A model generated the notes under the pieces. That model was not told the origin of the DNA. It saw nothing but the letters and a program-made list of their open reading frames with translations, and ran no database searches. Shown one piece after another: positions 7,405 through 15,673 of a stretch of DNA of 38,449 nt (the stretch's first letter is position 1; each line of letters opens with the position of its first letter). The DNA is from Eubacteriales bacterium (GTDB taxonomy: Bacteria; Bacillota; Clostridia; Lachnospirales; Lachnospiraceae): assembly GCA_030536995.1 (NCBI GenBank), contig JAUNOY010000024.1, positions 1 to 38,449 of the forward strand, in the 5' to 3' direction. A program made the translations under genes and the position numbers.

Positions 7405-8751
7405 ATGGAATCTATATGGAGCAGGACAGTGGAGATTCCCGAAAGAGAGTGTCTGAAGGAAGATATCAGAGTGGACGCAGTTGTGATAGGAGCCGGAATG
7501 AGCGGACTTTTGACAGCATTTCTTTTAGAAGAAAGCGGTCTTAAGACTGTGGTTCTGGAAGCGGGAAGAATTGCGGGAGGACAGACGAAAAACACCACAG
7601 CGAAAATTACCAGCCAGCACGGCATGATTTATAAAAAACTTACAGAAAACTTTGGCGAAAAGAGGGCGGCGCTTTACGGACAGGCTCACGAAGCTGCCAT
7701 AGGGGAACTGGAAAGACTTATAAAAGACAATCATATAAACTGTCATTTTTCCAGACTTCCCGGGTATCTGTATTCGCAAAAAGACAGAAAAGCGCTGGAA
7801 GAGGAGGCGTGGGCAGCAGAGAAGCTTGGGCTTGGAGCTTCTTTTACGGAGGAAACGGGACTTTCTTTTGAGACAGTGGGCGCAGTTCGCTTCGAAAATC
7901 AGGCGCAGTTTCATCCTCTGGAATTTATAAAAGCAATAAGCGGAGGCTTATCCATATATGAACATACCCGTGTCCGTAAAGTGAGGCGAAATAAAGTTTA
8001 TACAGATAAAGGGCGTGTAACGGCAGACCACATCATTTTTGCCTGCCATTATCCAATCGTAAATGTTCCGGGATTTTACTTTCTCCGGCAGCATCAGGAG
8101 AAAAGCTGCGTAATAGCATGGGATAATGTGAAGCCTTTGCCAGGAATCTATTATAGTATAGATAAGGAAGGGCTTTCCCTGAGAAGCAGCGGCAATATCC
8201 TTTTGACAGGAGGAGGCGGATTCCGAACAGGGGAAAAAGCAGAAGGAGAAATATATACATCCATAAGAAAAGAGGCAGAGAGATTTTTTCCGGAGGGCAG
8301 GGAAATTACCCACTGGTCTGCGCAGGACTGCATGCCCCACGACGGAATGGCTTTTATCGGGCAGTATTCCATTTTTAAACCCGGTTGGCATGTTGCTACA
8401 GGATTTCAGAAATGGGGAATGACATCATCCATGCTCTCTGCCATGCTGATTCGGGATGAAATATGGGAAATCGAAAATCCGTACGTCCTGCTTTTTTCTC
8501 CCCAGAGATTTCATCCGGCAGTATCGGCAGGACCGTTTTTTCAGGATGCAGCCCAAAGTATGAAGGGTCTGGCGAAGGGGATTGTGCTTTTGGGGAAAAA
8601 GGAAGGAAAGCACCGCCGCTGTACCCACATGGGCTGCGCTTTGAACTGGAACGAGGAAGAAGAAATCTGGGAATGTCCCTGTCACGGGTCATGCTTTGAC
8701 AAAGAGGGAAAGCTGCTGACAGAGCCTTCCAAAAAAGACCTGAAAGAATGA
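7405..8751 (+). CDS. FAD-dependent oxidoreductase (DAO family) with C-terminal Rieske [2Fe-2S] domain
   Basis: 448 aa from the ATG at 7405; the frame extends back to a TTG at 7354, but the GAGAGG at 7388-7393 and family N-termini (MESIW...) favour 7405. Residues about 23-60 are the FAD-binding Rossmann fold (VVIGAGMSG, with a conserved acidic end VVLEAGRI). The C-terminal ~85 residues are a Rieske domain: C406-T-H408-x-G-C411 and C424-P-C426-H427-G-S. Cys406, His408, Cys424 and His427 would ligate the cluster, and Cys411/Cys426 could form the classical disulfide. This is the YhfW-like architecture; substrate and physiological role are not known to me. Apparently cytoplasmic and monocistronic. 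Confidence 0.88.
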   Translation: MESIWSRTVEIPERECLKEDIRVDAVVIGAGMSGLLTAFLLEESGLKTVVLEAGRIAGGQTKNTTAKITSQHGMIYKKLTENFGEKRAALYGQAHEAAIGELERLIKDNHINCHFSRLPGYLYSQKDRKALEEEAWAAEKLGLGASFTEETGLSFETVGAVRFENQAQFHPLEFIKAISGGLSIYEHTRVRKVRRNKVYTDKGRVTADHIIFACHYPIVNVPGFYFLRQHQEKSCVIAWDNVKPLPGIYYSIDKEGLSLRSSGNILLTGGGGFRTGEKAEGEIYTSIRKEAERFFPEGREITHWSAQDCMPHDGMAFIGQYSIFKPGWHVATGFQKWGMTSSMLSAMLIRDEIWEIENPYVLLFSPQRFHPAVSAGPFFQDAAQSMKGLAKGIVLLGKKEGKHRRCTHMGCALNWNEEEEIWECPCHGSCFDKEGKLLTEPSKKDLKE

Positions 8752-8818
8752 GAAAGACCGGTGAAGGGCTAGCTTTTGCGCAAATATACCAAAAAGCCGG
8801 AGTATTTCAGTTGAAATT

Positions 8819-8874
8819 TGCTATAATATGTGGATGCTAAAATGCTGGTGTACCTTCAAAAGCTGTGCTATAAT
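8819..8874 (+). promoter_or_regulatory. Two tandem extended -10 promoter elements
   Basis: TGC-TATAAT occurs at 8819-8827 and again at 8866-8874, 47 bases apart. Neither has a good -35 at 17 bases. The downstream copy is 36 bases before the ATG of the acetyltransferase gene. Confidence 0.45.
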
Positions 8875-8909
8875 GAAAAAAAGTGTGTCAACAAATGGAG
8901 GAAAAACAT

Positions 8910-9431
8910 ATGATAAGAAAGGCAGTCATGGAGGATATTCCCCAAATAACACAGATTTACTGTGACATCCTGGATCTGGAGGCGACGCAGAAAGGACAGA
9001 CAGGATGGGTGAAAGGTATCTATCCATCGAAAGCAACGGCTCTCGAATCCGTTGAACAGGGAGAAATGTATGTGATGGAAGAGGATGGAGTAATCGTAGC
9101 TTCTGCCAAATTGAATCAGAAACAGGTACCTTCCTATGCAAGGGCAAAATGGGAATATGATGCACCGGCGGAAGAAGTAATGGTCATTCATACGCTGACT
9201 GTGTCTCCGTCAGAAAACAGGAAGGGTTATGGCACAGCCTTCATAAAATACTATGAAGAGTTCGCTTTGGAACAGGGATGCAGATACCTTCGTATGGACA
9301 CTAATGCGATTAACAAACCGGCGCGTTCACTGTATCAAAAACTCGGATATAAAGAAGCGGGAATTGTTCCATGTAATTTCAATGGGATTAAAGATGTGAT
9401 GCTTGTATGTTTGGAGAAATATCTGGGATAA
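8910..9431 (+). CDS. GNAT-family N-acetyltransferase
   Basis: 173 aa from the ATG at 8910, which has a GGAGG at 8898-8902; an in-frame GTG at 8883 lacks an RBS. The acetyl-CoA binding motif A is visible as VMVIHTLTVSPSENRKGYGTAF (about residues 90-112), followed by MDTNAINKPARSLYQKLGY near residues 130-150. It transfers an acetyl group from acetyl-CoA to an amine, but the acceptor cannot be named. It stands alone, with a terminator at 9444-9474. Confidence 0.88.
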   Translation: MIRKAVMEDIPQITQIYCDILDLEATQKGQTGWVKGIYPSKATALESVEQGEMYVMEEDGVIVASAKLNQKQVPSYARAKWEYDAPAEEVMVIHTLTVSPSENRKGYGTAFIKYYEEFALEQGCRYLRMDTNAINKPARSLYQKLGYKEAGIVPCNFNGIKDVMLVCLEKYLG

Positions 9432-9443
9432 AGAAGAAAGGAT

Positions 9444-9474
9444 AATCCGGCAGGGGAAACCCGCCGGATTTTTT
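9444..9474 (+). terminator. Intrinsic terminator after the acetyltransferase gene
   Basis: AATCCGGC (9444-9451) pairs with GCCGGATT (9463-9470), extended by GGG/CCC with one bulge, and is followed by a T-run to 9474. Confidence 0.85.
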
Positions 9475-9513
9475 CTGAAATTCTAAAATATTTGTGAAAT
9501 CTTGTTGAGTTTA

Positions 9514-9542
9514 TTGAAAACCTAAATTAAAAGTGCTATGGT
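9514..9542 (+). promoter_or_regulatory. Promoter of ftsH
   Basis: TTGAAA at 9514-9519, 17-base spacer, TATGGT at 9537-9542 with a TG at -15/-14 (extended -10). It lies about 30 bases before the ftsH start. Confidence 0.6.
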
Positions 9543-9570
9543 ATTTTAAAAGGAAACGGAGGAAAAGTTT

Positions 9571-11415
9571 ATGGATACGAAAAGACCGGGCAAAAAACCC
9601 TTATATGTGTACTATATGATTGCCGCGATCATCATCGTTCTTTTAAATGTCCTTCTTGTACCTGCGCTTCAGGAGAGAAGTGTTGAGCGTACAAATTATA
9701 CCACCTTTATTAAAAGCGTGGAAAAAGGATATGTAAAAGAAGTAAATATTGATACGGATTTTATTTTTTACGTAGTGGAAAAAGACGGAACAAAGGTTAT
9801 GTGTAAGACTGCAAAGCAGGAAGACCCGAACCTTGTTCGCTGGCTGTATGAGGAAGGTGTCAGTACAGATGCGCCTGATCCTCAGAAACAGTCCGTTATT
9901 TTCAGCCTGATTTTGGGATATGTACTTCCGATTGGAATTTTCATCTTTCTTGGTCGTTGGCTGAGTAAGAAAATGATGAGCTCCATGGGTGGAGGTCCGG
10001 GAGGCGCCATGTCCTTTGGTAAAAGTAACGCCAAAGTTTATGTGAAATCTTCCACGGGAATCAAGTTTGCGGATGTAGCAGGTGAGGATGAGGCAAAGGA
10101 ACTTTTAACAGAGATTGTAGATTATCTCCACAATCCTCAGAAATATACGGAAATCGGAGCTTCCATGCCGAAAGGCGCACTCCTTGTAGGCCCTCCGGGA
10201 ACAGGTAAAACCCTTTTGGCAAAAGCTGTAGCAGGAGAGGCGGAAGTGCCGTTCTTCTCTATTTCGGGTTCTGAATTCGTGGAAATGTTCGTAGGTATGG
10301 GCGCGGCTAAGGTACGTGATCTTTTCAAACAGGCGAATGAAAAAGCACCTTGTATTGTCTTTATCGATGAGATTGATACAATCGGTAAGAAACGTGATGG
10401 TGCAGGATTCTCAGGAGGAAACGATGAGCGTGAGCAGACACTGAACCAGCTTCTGACAGAGATGGATGGTTTTGACGGCTCAAAGGGTGTTGTTATTCTG
10501 GCTGCAACGAACAGACCGGATTCCCTTGACCCGGCTCTCCTTCGTCCGGGACGTTTTGACAGACGAATTCCTGTAGAGCTTCCAGATTTACTGGGACGTG
10601 AAGAAATCCTCAAGGTTCATGCGAAGAAAATCAAGATTGCGGATTCCGTGCGTTTTGATGAGATTGCCAAGGCGGCGGCAGGAGCATCCGGTGCGGAACT
10701 TGCAAACATTGTAAATGAGGCTGCACTCCGTGCAGTACGTGACGGACGTAAATTTGCCACACAGGCAGATTTTGAAGAAAGCATTGAGGTTGTCATTGCA
10801 GGTTACCAGAAAAAGAACCGTGTTCTTTCCAATAAAGAGAAGCTGATTGTTTCGTATCATGAAATTGGACATGCACTTGTGGCTGCGAAACAGACAGAAT
10901 CTGCACCTGTTCATAAGATTACAATTATTCCGCGTACATCAGGAGCGTTGGGATATACCATGCAGGTAGATGAGAAAGAACATTTCCTTATGACAAAGGA
11001 AGAACTGGAAAATAAAATTGCTACATTTACAGGTGGTCGTGCAGCGGAAGAACTGATTTTCCACTCTATTACAACAGGAGCTTCAAATGATATTGAGCAG
11101 GCGACGAAAATCGCAAGAGCAATGATTTCCAGATATGGAATGAATGAAGATTTTGATATGGTTGCAATGGAGAATGTAAGCAATCAGTATCTTGGCGGTG
11201 ATGCAAGTCTTTCTTGTTCCTTTGAAACCCAGACACTTCTGGATAAGAAGGTGGTAGAACTGGTACGCAGACAGCATGAGAAAGCTTTGAAGATTCTTTC
11301 TGATAACATTACAAAACTCCATGAACTGGCGAAATATCTGTATGAACATGAGACAATCACCGGAGAGGAATTTATGAAAATTCTCAACGATAATGAAGGA
11401 CAGCCAGAAATCTGA
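9571..11415 (+). CDS. ftsH: ATP-dependent zinc metalloprotease FtsH
   Basis: Membrane-bound AAA+ protease that degrades misfolded and regulatory proteins, 614 aa. Two membrane segments (about 16-33 and 108-128) flank a short extracellular region. Walker A is GPPGTGKT at 207-214, Walker B is IVFIDEID, and the second region of homology has GRFDRR. The zinc site is HEIGH at 430-434 (HExxH; the usual middle residue is Ala) with a downstream Asp in ASNDIEQAT. The RBS ACGGAGG lies at 9557-9563. The gene is flanked by its own promoter and a strong terminator, so it is probably monocistronic. The tail is short, with no extra domain. Confidence 0.97.
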   Translation: MDTKRPGKKPLYVYYMIAAIIIVLLNVLLVPALQERSVERTNYTTFIKSVEKGYVKEVNIDTDFIFYVVEKDGTKVMCKTAKQEDPNLVRWLYEEGVSTDAPDPQKQSVIFSLILGYVLPIGIFIFLGRWLSKKMMSSMGGGPGGAMSFGKSNAKVYVKSSTGIKFADVAGEDEAKELLTEIVDYLHNPQKYTEIGASMPKGALLVGPPGTGKTLLAKAVAGEAEVPFFSISGSEFVEMFVGMGAAKVRDLFKQANEKAPCIVFIDEIDTIGKKRDGAGFSGGNDEREQTLNQLLTEMDGFDGSKGVVILAATNRPDSLDPALLRPGRFDRRIPVELPDLLGREEILKVHAKKIKIADSVRFDEIAKAAAGASGAELANIVNEAALRAVRDGRKFATQADFEESIEVVIAGYQKKNRVLSNKEKLIVSYHEIGHALVAAKQTESAPVHKITIIPRTSGALGYTMQVDEKEHFLMTKEELENKIATFTGGRAAEELIFHSITTGASNDIEQATKIARAMISRYGMNEDFDMVAMENVSNQYLGGDASLSCSFETQTLLDKKVVELVRRQHEKALKILSDNITKLHELAKYLYEHETITGEEFMKILNDNEGQPEI

Positions 11416-11432
11416 TAATAAGAGATGAGAGA

Positions 11433-11467
11433 AAAAAGGCAGCGGGATAATTATCCTGCCGCCTTTT
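11433..11467. terminator. Bidirectional terminator between ftsH and the thioesterase gene
   Basis: An A6-flanked arm (11432-11450) pairs with the T6-flanked arm (11451-11469) nearly throughout, with one A-C mismatch and one G-U pair. It sits between two convergent genes and has T-tails on both strands. Confidence 0.85.
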
Positions 11468-11893
11468 TTATACTGTGGATGATTCTGTTTGCTCAAGTAT
11501 TTTCTTGTATAATTCCGGTGCACTTTTTTTCAGAGAGACAGGAGTACCGGAGGCGTTAAGAAAACAGTGGGTGGAGGAACCTGTCGTGCAGAGTACGCCG
11601 GTCTTGTGATTGACGATTTTATAAGAAAGGGTCAGCTTGATTCCGTTAAACTTTTCTACAGTTGTGTAAATATCTACGAGGTCACCGAAGCGGACCATAG
11701 CGCGATATTGGCAAGTGATTTCCATAACCGGACTGACAAGTTTCATTTCTTGTTCCAGAACATCATAGGGAAAACCAATCTGTTCCAGAAAATAAGAACG
11801 TGCTTCCTCGAACCAGCGGATGTAGTTGGAATGATGAATGACATTCATCTGATCTGTTTCATAATACTGGGCTTTGTGCTGATATGCTTCCAT
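11468..11893 (-). CDS. Acyl-CoA thioesterase, YbgC/FadM-like 4HBT family
   Basis: 141 aa hot-dog fold thioesterase that hydrolyses acyl-CoA esters in the cytoplasm. The family's active-site helix region is clear near the N-terminus: YYETDQMNVIHHSNYIRWFEEAR, with Asp14 at the usual catalytic position. The AGGAAAGGA ribosome site lies on the minus strand about 8 bases upstream. Substrate chain length cannot be predicted. It is convergent with ftsH and divergent from the zinc-finger gene at 12030. Confidence 0.88.
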   Translation of the reverse strand: MEAYQHKAQYYETDQMNVIHHSNYIRWFEEARSYFLEQIGFPYDVLEQEMKLVSPVMEITCQYRAMVRFGDLVDIYTTVEKFNGIKLTLSYKIVNHKTGVLCTTGSSTHCFLNASGTPVSLKKSAPELYKKILEQTESSTV

Positions 11894-11944
11894 AAAAAGA
11901 TTCCTTTCCTGATATGATTATCTTCCTGTTTATTGTAACATGGC

Positions 11945-11973
11945 TTGTCAAGCAGGGGGATTTTGGTTATAAT
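11945..11973 (+). promoter_or_regulatory. Near-consensus sigma-A promoter before the zinc-finger protein gene
   Basis: TTGTCA at 11945-11950, exactly 17 bases, TATAAT at 11968-11973. The predicted start site near 11980 leaves a leader of about 50 bases that contains the hairpin at 11996-12013. Confidence 0.75.
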
Positions 11974-11995
11974 AGGAAGATAAAAAAAGACAAGG

Positions 11996-12013
11996 GTTAC
12001 CGGAAACGGTAAC
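11996..12013 (+). promoter_or_regulatory. 5'-UTR hairpin with GAAA tetraloop
   Basis: GTTACCG (11996-12002) pairs perfectly with CGGTAAC (12007-12013) around a GAAA loop, a stable GNRA tetraloop. It lies directly before the RBS (AGAGGAA, about 12016-12022). It has no T-tail, so an mRNA stability or translation role is more likely than termination. Confidence 0.55.
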
Positions 12014-12029
12014 AGAAGAGGAATTTGCT

Positions 12030-12359
12030 ATGAATTGCAGTACAGCGGAGAGCATGGTAAACAGATATATCAATCGTACGCTTTCAGTGGAGGAACTGGA
12101 AGATTTTCTGGAGCATATAGAAGAATGCTCTTCGTGCCGCGATGAGCTGGAAACATATTTTATCGTTCATGAGGCAATGCGGCAACTTAAGGAGGAGGGC
12201 AGTGATTCTGTTCTCGATTTTAAAGAACTTCTCGAACTTGATATAAAAAAGAGCAGAAGATATATACGAAAAAGAAAAGCAAGTCGATTTTTTGTCGGCG
12301 CGTTTGTGTGCATATTGTTTGCGGCAGTAATTATGTTTTGGATACTTATGGTGTTTTAA
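12030..12359 (+). CDS. Small membrane protein with N-terminal zf-HC2 (anti-sigma-like) zinc finger
   Basis: 109 aa. The N-terminal half has a zf-HC2-type site: an early Cys (MNCSTAE), then HIEECSSC at about residues 30-37, the H-x3-C-x2-C pattern of zinc-binding anti-sigma factors. Residues about 88-107 form one membrane segment after a basic stretch (KKSRRYIRKRKASR), so the zinc domain would face the cytoplasm. Normally such a protein is co-transcribed with an ECF sigma factor, but none is adjacent; the next gene is polA. It may be an orphan anti-sigma factor or a membrane-anchored redox/zinc sensor. Confidence 0.75.
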   Translation: MNCSTAESMVNRYINRTLSVEELEDFLEHIEECSSCRDELETYFIVHEAMRQLKEEGSDSVLDFKELLELDIKKSRRYIRKRKASRFFVGAFVCILFAAVIMFWILMVF

Positions 12360-12424
12360 CAGGACTGTAGAAGCAATATAAATTTTACGTTCTGTCTGAC
12401 TAAGAATAGAAACCGGAGGGATTT

Positions 12425-15058
12425 ATGAGCGAAAAGATATTACTGATTGATGGTCACAGTATTTTAAACAGGGCATTTTATGGATTACCTGATTTGACAA
12501 ATTCAGAAGGAAAGCATACAGGAGCAGTTTACGGTTTTTTAAATATTCTGTTCCGCATTCTTGAGGAAGAGAATCCACAGTATCTTGCAGTGGCTTTTGA
12601 TTTGCATGCTCCAACCTTCCGGCATAAGCTTTTTGAAGCATACAAGGGTACACGGAAGGGAATGCCTGAGGAACTGCGTGAGCAGGTGCCTCTGATGAAA
12701 GAGGTGCTTACGGCCATGGGGGTTACGATTATGTCCAAAGAGGGCTATGAAGCAGATGATATTCTAGGAACGCTTGCCAGAAAGAGCGAAGCGCAGGGCA
12801 TGGAGGTGACAATTCTCTCCGGAGACAGAGATCTTCTTCAGCTTGCTACGGAGAAGGTTCTGATTCGTCTTCCAAAGACTTCCAGGGGGAAAACAACCAT
12901 TGAAGACTATCACTGGGATCAAGTGATTGAGAAGTATCAGGTAACGCCGCCGCAGATTATAGAGCTTAAGGCTCTTATGGGGGATTCTTCTGATAATATT
13001 CCGGGAATACCGGGAGTCGGTGAAAAAACAGCAACAAAAATGATTATGGAATTCGGGACAGTGGAGAATGCTTATGAGCATATTGAAGAGGTAAAACCAA
13101 ACAAAGCAAGAGAATCTCTGAGAGAGAATTACGAGACAGCCATTTTGTGTAAGAAGCTGGCAACGATTAATACAGAAAGTCCTGTTGAATTTGATTATGA
13201 TGTTGCAAGATTAGGAAATCTTTATACAAAAGAAGCCTATGAATTATATAAAAGGCTGGAACTGAAAAATCTTCTGGGACGATTTGACAGCGATGCAGTA
13301 GCAGAAAATATGATGGAGCAGGAATTTTTTACCTGTAATGATTTTGCCGGAGTAGAGGCGCTTTTTGCAAAAGCATCGCAGATGCCGTATATAGGTGTAG
13401 GGATTCTGGCAGAAAAGAACCAGGTGTTCGGCGTGGGAATTGCCCTTGGCAGTGATGAGATTTACTATGTTCCTGTAGAAATGCTTATTACAGAAGGTTA
13501 TCTGTGTTCAAAATTGGAAGAGCTTACCTGCAAAATATGTGCTCTGGATATCAAAGCGCTTTTGAAATATATAAAAATAGAGAATTCCCAGAAGGTTTTT
13601 GACGCAGGAGTTGCCGCATATCTTTTGAATCCGCTGAAATCTTCTTATACTTATGATGATATGGCAAAGGAATTTCTGGAGGGAATGCTTCTGCCTTCGA
13701 AAGAAGATTTACTTGGAAAAACTTCCATAGAAAAAGCGTGGGAACAGGGAGCGGAAGGTCTGAGTAAATATGCCTGCTACATGGCATATACAGCATTTTC
13801 ATGCAAGGAACCTATGGAAGCGGCGCTTCAGGCTGCCGGAATGGAAAAAGTTTTTTCAGAGATAGAAATCCCTCTTATCTTTACGCTGGATTCCATGGAA
13901 AAATGGGGAATCGCAGTACAGGGTGAGGAGTTAAAGAATTATGGAGAGCATCTGAATGTCAGGATAGAGGAACTGGAGAAGCTGATCTGGAAGCAGGCAG
14001 GTGAGGAATTCAATATCAATTCACCTAAGCAGCTGGGTGTGATTCTCTTTGAAAAAATGGGAATCAAGGGGGGAAAAAAGACGAAGACCGGATATTCGAC
14101 AGCGGCAGATATTCTGGATAAGCTTGCCCCGGATTATCCGATTGTAAAAGATATTCTGGAATATCGTCAGCTCACAAAGTTGAAATCCACTTATGCAGAC
14201 GGACTTGGAAATGTAATTGAAGAAGATGGAAGGATTCACTCTACTTTTAATCAGACGATTACAGCAACAGGCAGAATCAGCAGTACAGAGCCGAATCTGC
14301 AGAATATCCCTGTAAGAATGGAGCTGGGACGCCTGATTCGAAAGGTGTTTGTGCCGGAAGAGGGATATGTATTTCTGGATGCAGATTATTCTCAGATTGA
14401 ACTTCGTGTACTTGCGCATATGTCAGGAGATGAAATGCTCATCCAGGCATATAGGGAAGCGCAGGATATTCACAGACTGACTGCATCTCAGGTATTTCAT
14501 GTGCCGTTCGACGAAGTTACTTCTCTGCAGAGACGTAATGCCAAGGCAGTGAACTTCGGAATCGTATATGGAATCAGTTCCTTTGGACTGAGTCAGGACT
14601 TAAGTATTACAAGAAAAGAAGCTGCAGAATATATTGAGAATTATTTCGAAACTTATCCGAAAATAAAAGGCTTTCTTGATAAAATGGTTCAGGAAGGCAA
14701 AGAACAGGGGTATGTGAGCACCATGTTTGGAAGAAGGCGCCCAATTCCGGAGCTGAAATCCAGCAATTTTATGCAGCGTTCCTTTGGAGAAAGAGTTGCT
14801 ATGAATTCTCCGATTCAGGGAACTGCAGCAGATATCATCAAAATTGCCATGAATCGTGTATACAGAAGACTGAAAAGCGAGGGGATGAAATCCCGTCTTG
14901 TACTTCAGGTACATGATGAACTTCTGATCGAGACGCATAAGGATGAGGTGGAACGTGTTTCTGCAATTTTGGAAGAAGAAATGAAAGGCGCCGCACAGTT
15001 GTCTGTAGAGCTTGAGGTGGACATGCATCAGGGCAATAACTGGTATGAGGCGAAATAA
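12425..15058 (+). CDS. polA: DNA polymerase I
   Basis: 877 aa, full length. Order: 5'-3' exonuclease (residues about 1-290; YEADDILGTLARK and LMGDSSDNIPGIPGVGEKTA), a degenerate 3'-5' exonuclease-like domain (about 305-470), and the polymerase domain (about 480-877). Polymerase motif A has DADYSQIELR with catalytic Asp654, motif B has RRNAKAVNFGIVYG, and motif C has VHDELL with Asp831. The proofreading DxE motif is absent (YIGVGIL occupies that place), as in Bacillus-type Pol I, so proofreading is probably inactive. It fills gaps in repair and removes Okazaki primers. coaE follows 12 bases later, a common pairing in bacteria. Confidence 0.97.
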   Translation: MSEKILLIDGHSILNRAFYGLPDLTNSEGKHTGAVYGFLNILFRILEEENPQYLAVAFDLHAPTFRHKLFEAYKGTRKGMPEELREQVPLMKEVLTAMGVTIMSKEGYEADDILGTLARKSEAQGMEVTILSGDRDLLQLATEKVLIRLPKTSRGKTTIEDYHWDQVIEKYQVTPPQIIELKALMGDSSDNIPGIPGVGEKTATKMIMEFGTVENAYEHIEEVKPNKARESLRENYETAILCKKLATINTESPVEFDYDVARLGNLYTKEAYELYKRLELKNLLGRFDSDAVAENMMEQEFFTCNDFAGVEALFAKASQMPYIGVGILAEKNQVFGVGIALGSDEIYYVPVEMLITEGYLCSKLEELTCKICALDIKALLKYIKIENSQKVFDAGVAAYLLNPLKSSYTYDDMAKEFLEGMLLPSKEDLLGKTSIEKAWEQGAEGLSKYACYMAYTAFSCKEPMEAALQAAGMEKVFSEIEIPLIFTLDSMEKWGIAVQGEELKNYGEHLNVRIEELEKLIWKQAGEEFNINSPKQLGVILFEKMGIKGGKKTKTGYSTAADILDKLAPDYPIVKDILEYRQLTKLKSTYADGLGNVIEEDGRIHSTFNQTITATGRISSTEPNLQNIPVRMELGRLIRKVFVPEEGYVFLDADYSQIELRVLAHMSGDEMLIQAYREAQDIHRLTASQVFHVPFDEVTSLQRRNAKAVNFGIVYGISSFGLSQDLSITRKEAAEYIENYFETYPKIKGFLDKMVQEGKEQGYVSTMFGRRRPIPELKSSNFMQRSFGERVAMNSPIQGTAADIIKIAMNRVYRRLKSEGMKSRLVLQVHDELLIETHKDEVERVSAILEEEMKGAAQLSVELEVDMHQGNNWYEAK

Positions 15059-15070
15059 GAGGAAGAGAAA

Positions 15071-15673
15071 ATGATTACATTGGGAATTACCGGAGGAGTA
15101 GGCGCAGGAAAGAGCACAATTCTTGACTTTCTGGAAGAAAGATACCATGCTTTTGTTCTGAAGGCAGACGAGGTGGGCCATCTTGTCATGGAGCCCGGCC
15201 GGGAGTGTTACGAGCCGGTCATAGAGCTTTTGGGCAGAGAGGTTATAAAAAAAGAAGACCAGACTATTGACCGCAGGCTGGTTTCTGATGTAGTATTTTC
15301 GCATCCGGATTTGCTGGAGAAATTAAACGGAATCATTCATCCTGCAGTAAAGAGATATATTTTAGAGCAGATAAAATGCAAAAAGCAAGAAAAATGCGCT
15401 GTCTGTGTGGTGGAGGCGGCGCTTCTTCTGGAGGAGAATTATCAGGAATTTTGTGATGAAGTATGGTATGTTCATACGGAGAAGGAAATCCGCATCCGCC
15501 GCCTGATGGAAAGCAGAGGCTACAGCAGGGAAAAGGCGGAAAGCATTATCAGAAGTCAGGCATCGGAAGAATTTTTCCGGACACATACGGATTTTGAGAT
15601 TAACAACAGCGGTACAGAAAAAGAAACAAAGAAGCAGATTGAAGAGAGGTTAGGGAAATATGAGACTTTGTAG
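15071..15673 (+). CDS. coaE: Dephospho-CoA kinase
   Basis: Last step of coenzyme A synthesis: ATP phosphorylates the 3'-OH of dephospho-CoA. 200 aa, normal length. The P-loop is GGVGAGKST at residues 8-16; other family blocks are KADEVGHLVMEPG and GIIHPAVK. The RBS AAGAGGAAGAG lies just upstream. Its end overlaps the next start by 14 bases, so the two are translationally coupled. Confidence 0.95.
   Translation: MITLGITGGVGAGKSTILDFLEERYHAFVLKADEVGHLVMEPGRECYEPVIELLGREVIKKEDQTIDRRLVSDVVFSHPDLLEKLNGIIHPAVKRYILEQIKCKKQEKCAVCVVEAALLLEENYQEFCDEVWYVHTEKEIRIRRLMESRGYSREKAESIIRSQASEEFFRTHTDFEINNSGTEKETKKQIEERLGKYETL

Noticed and set aside
7948-8391. Minus-strand open frame of 147 codons opposite the FAD/Rieske gene
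   Set aside because: It lies fully inside a well-supported gene, has no RBS and no recognisable motif; it is a shadow of the coding frame.
12425-15058. PolA proofreading loss as a novel mutation
   Set aside because: The missing 3'-5' exonuclease residues are normal for Firmicutes Pol I of the Bacillus type.
14600-15304. Minus-strand open frame of 234 codons over polA/coaE
   Set aside because: It runs antisense to two conserved genes with intact motifs, with Phe/Cys-rich composition typical of an antisense shadow.
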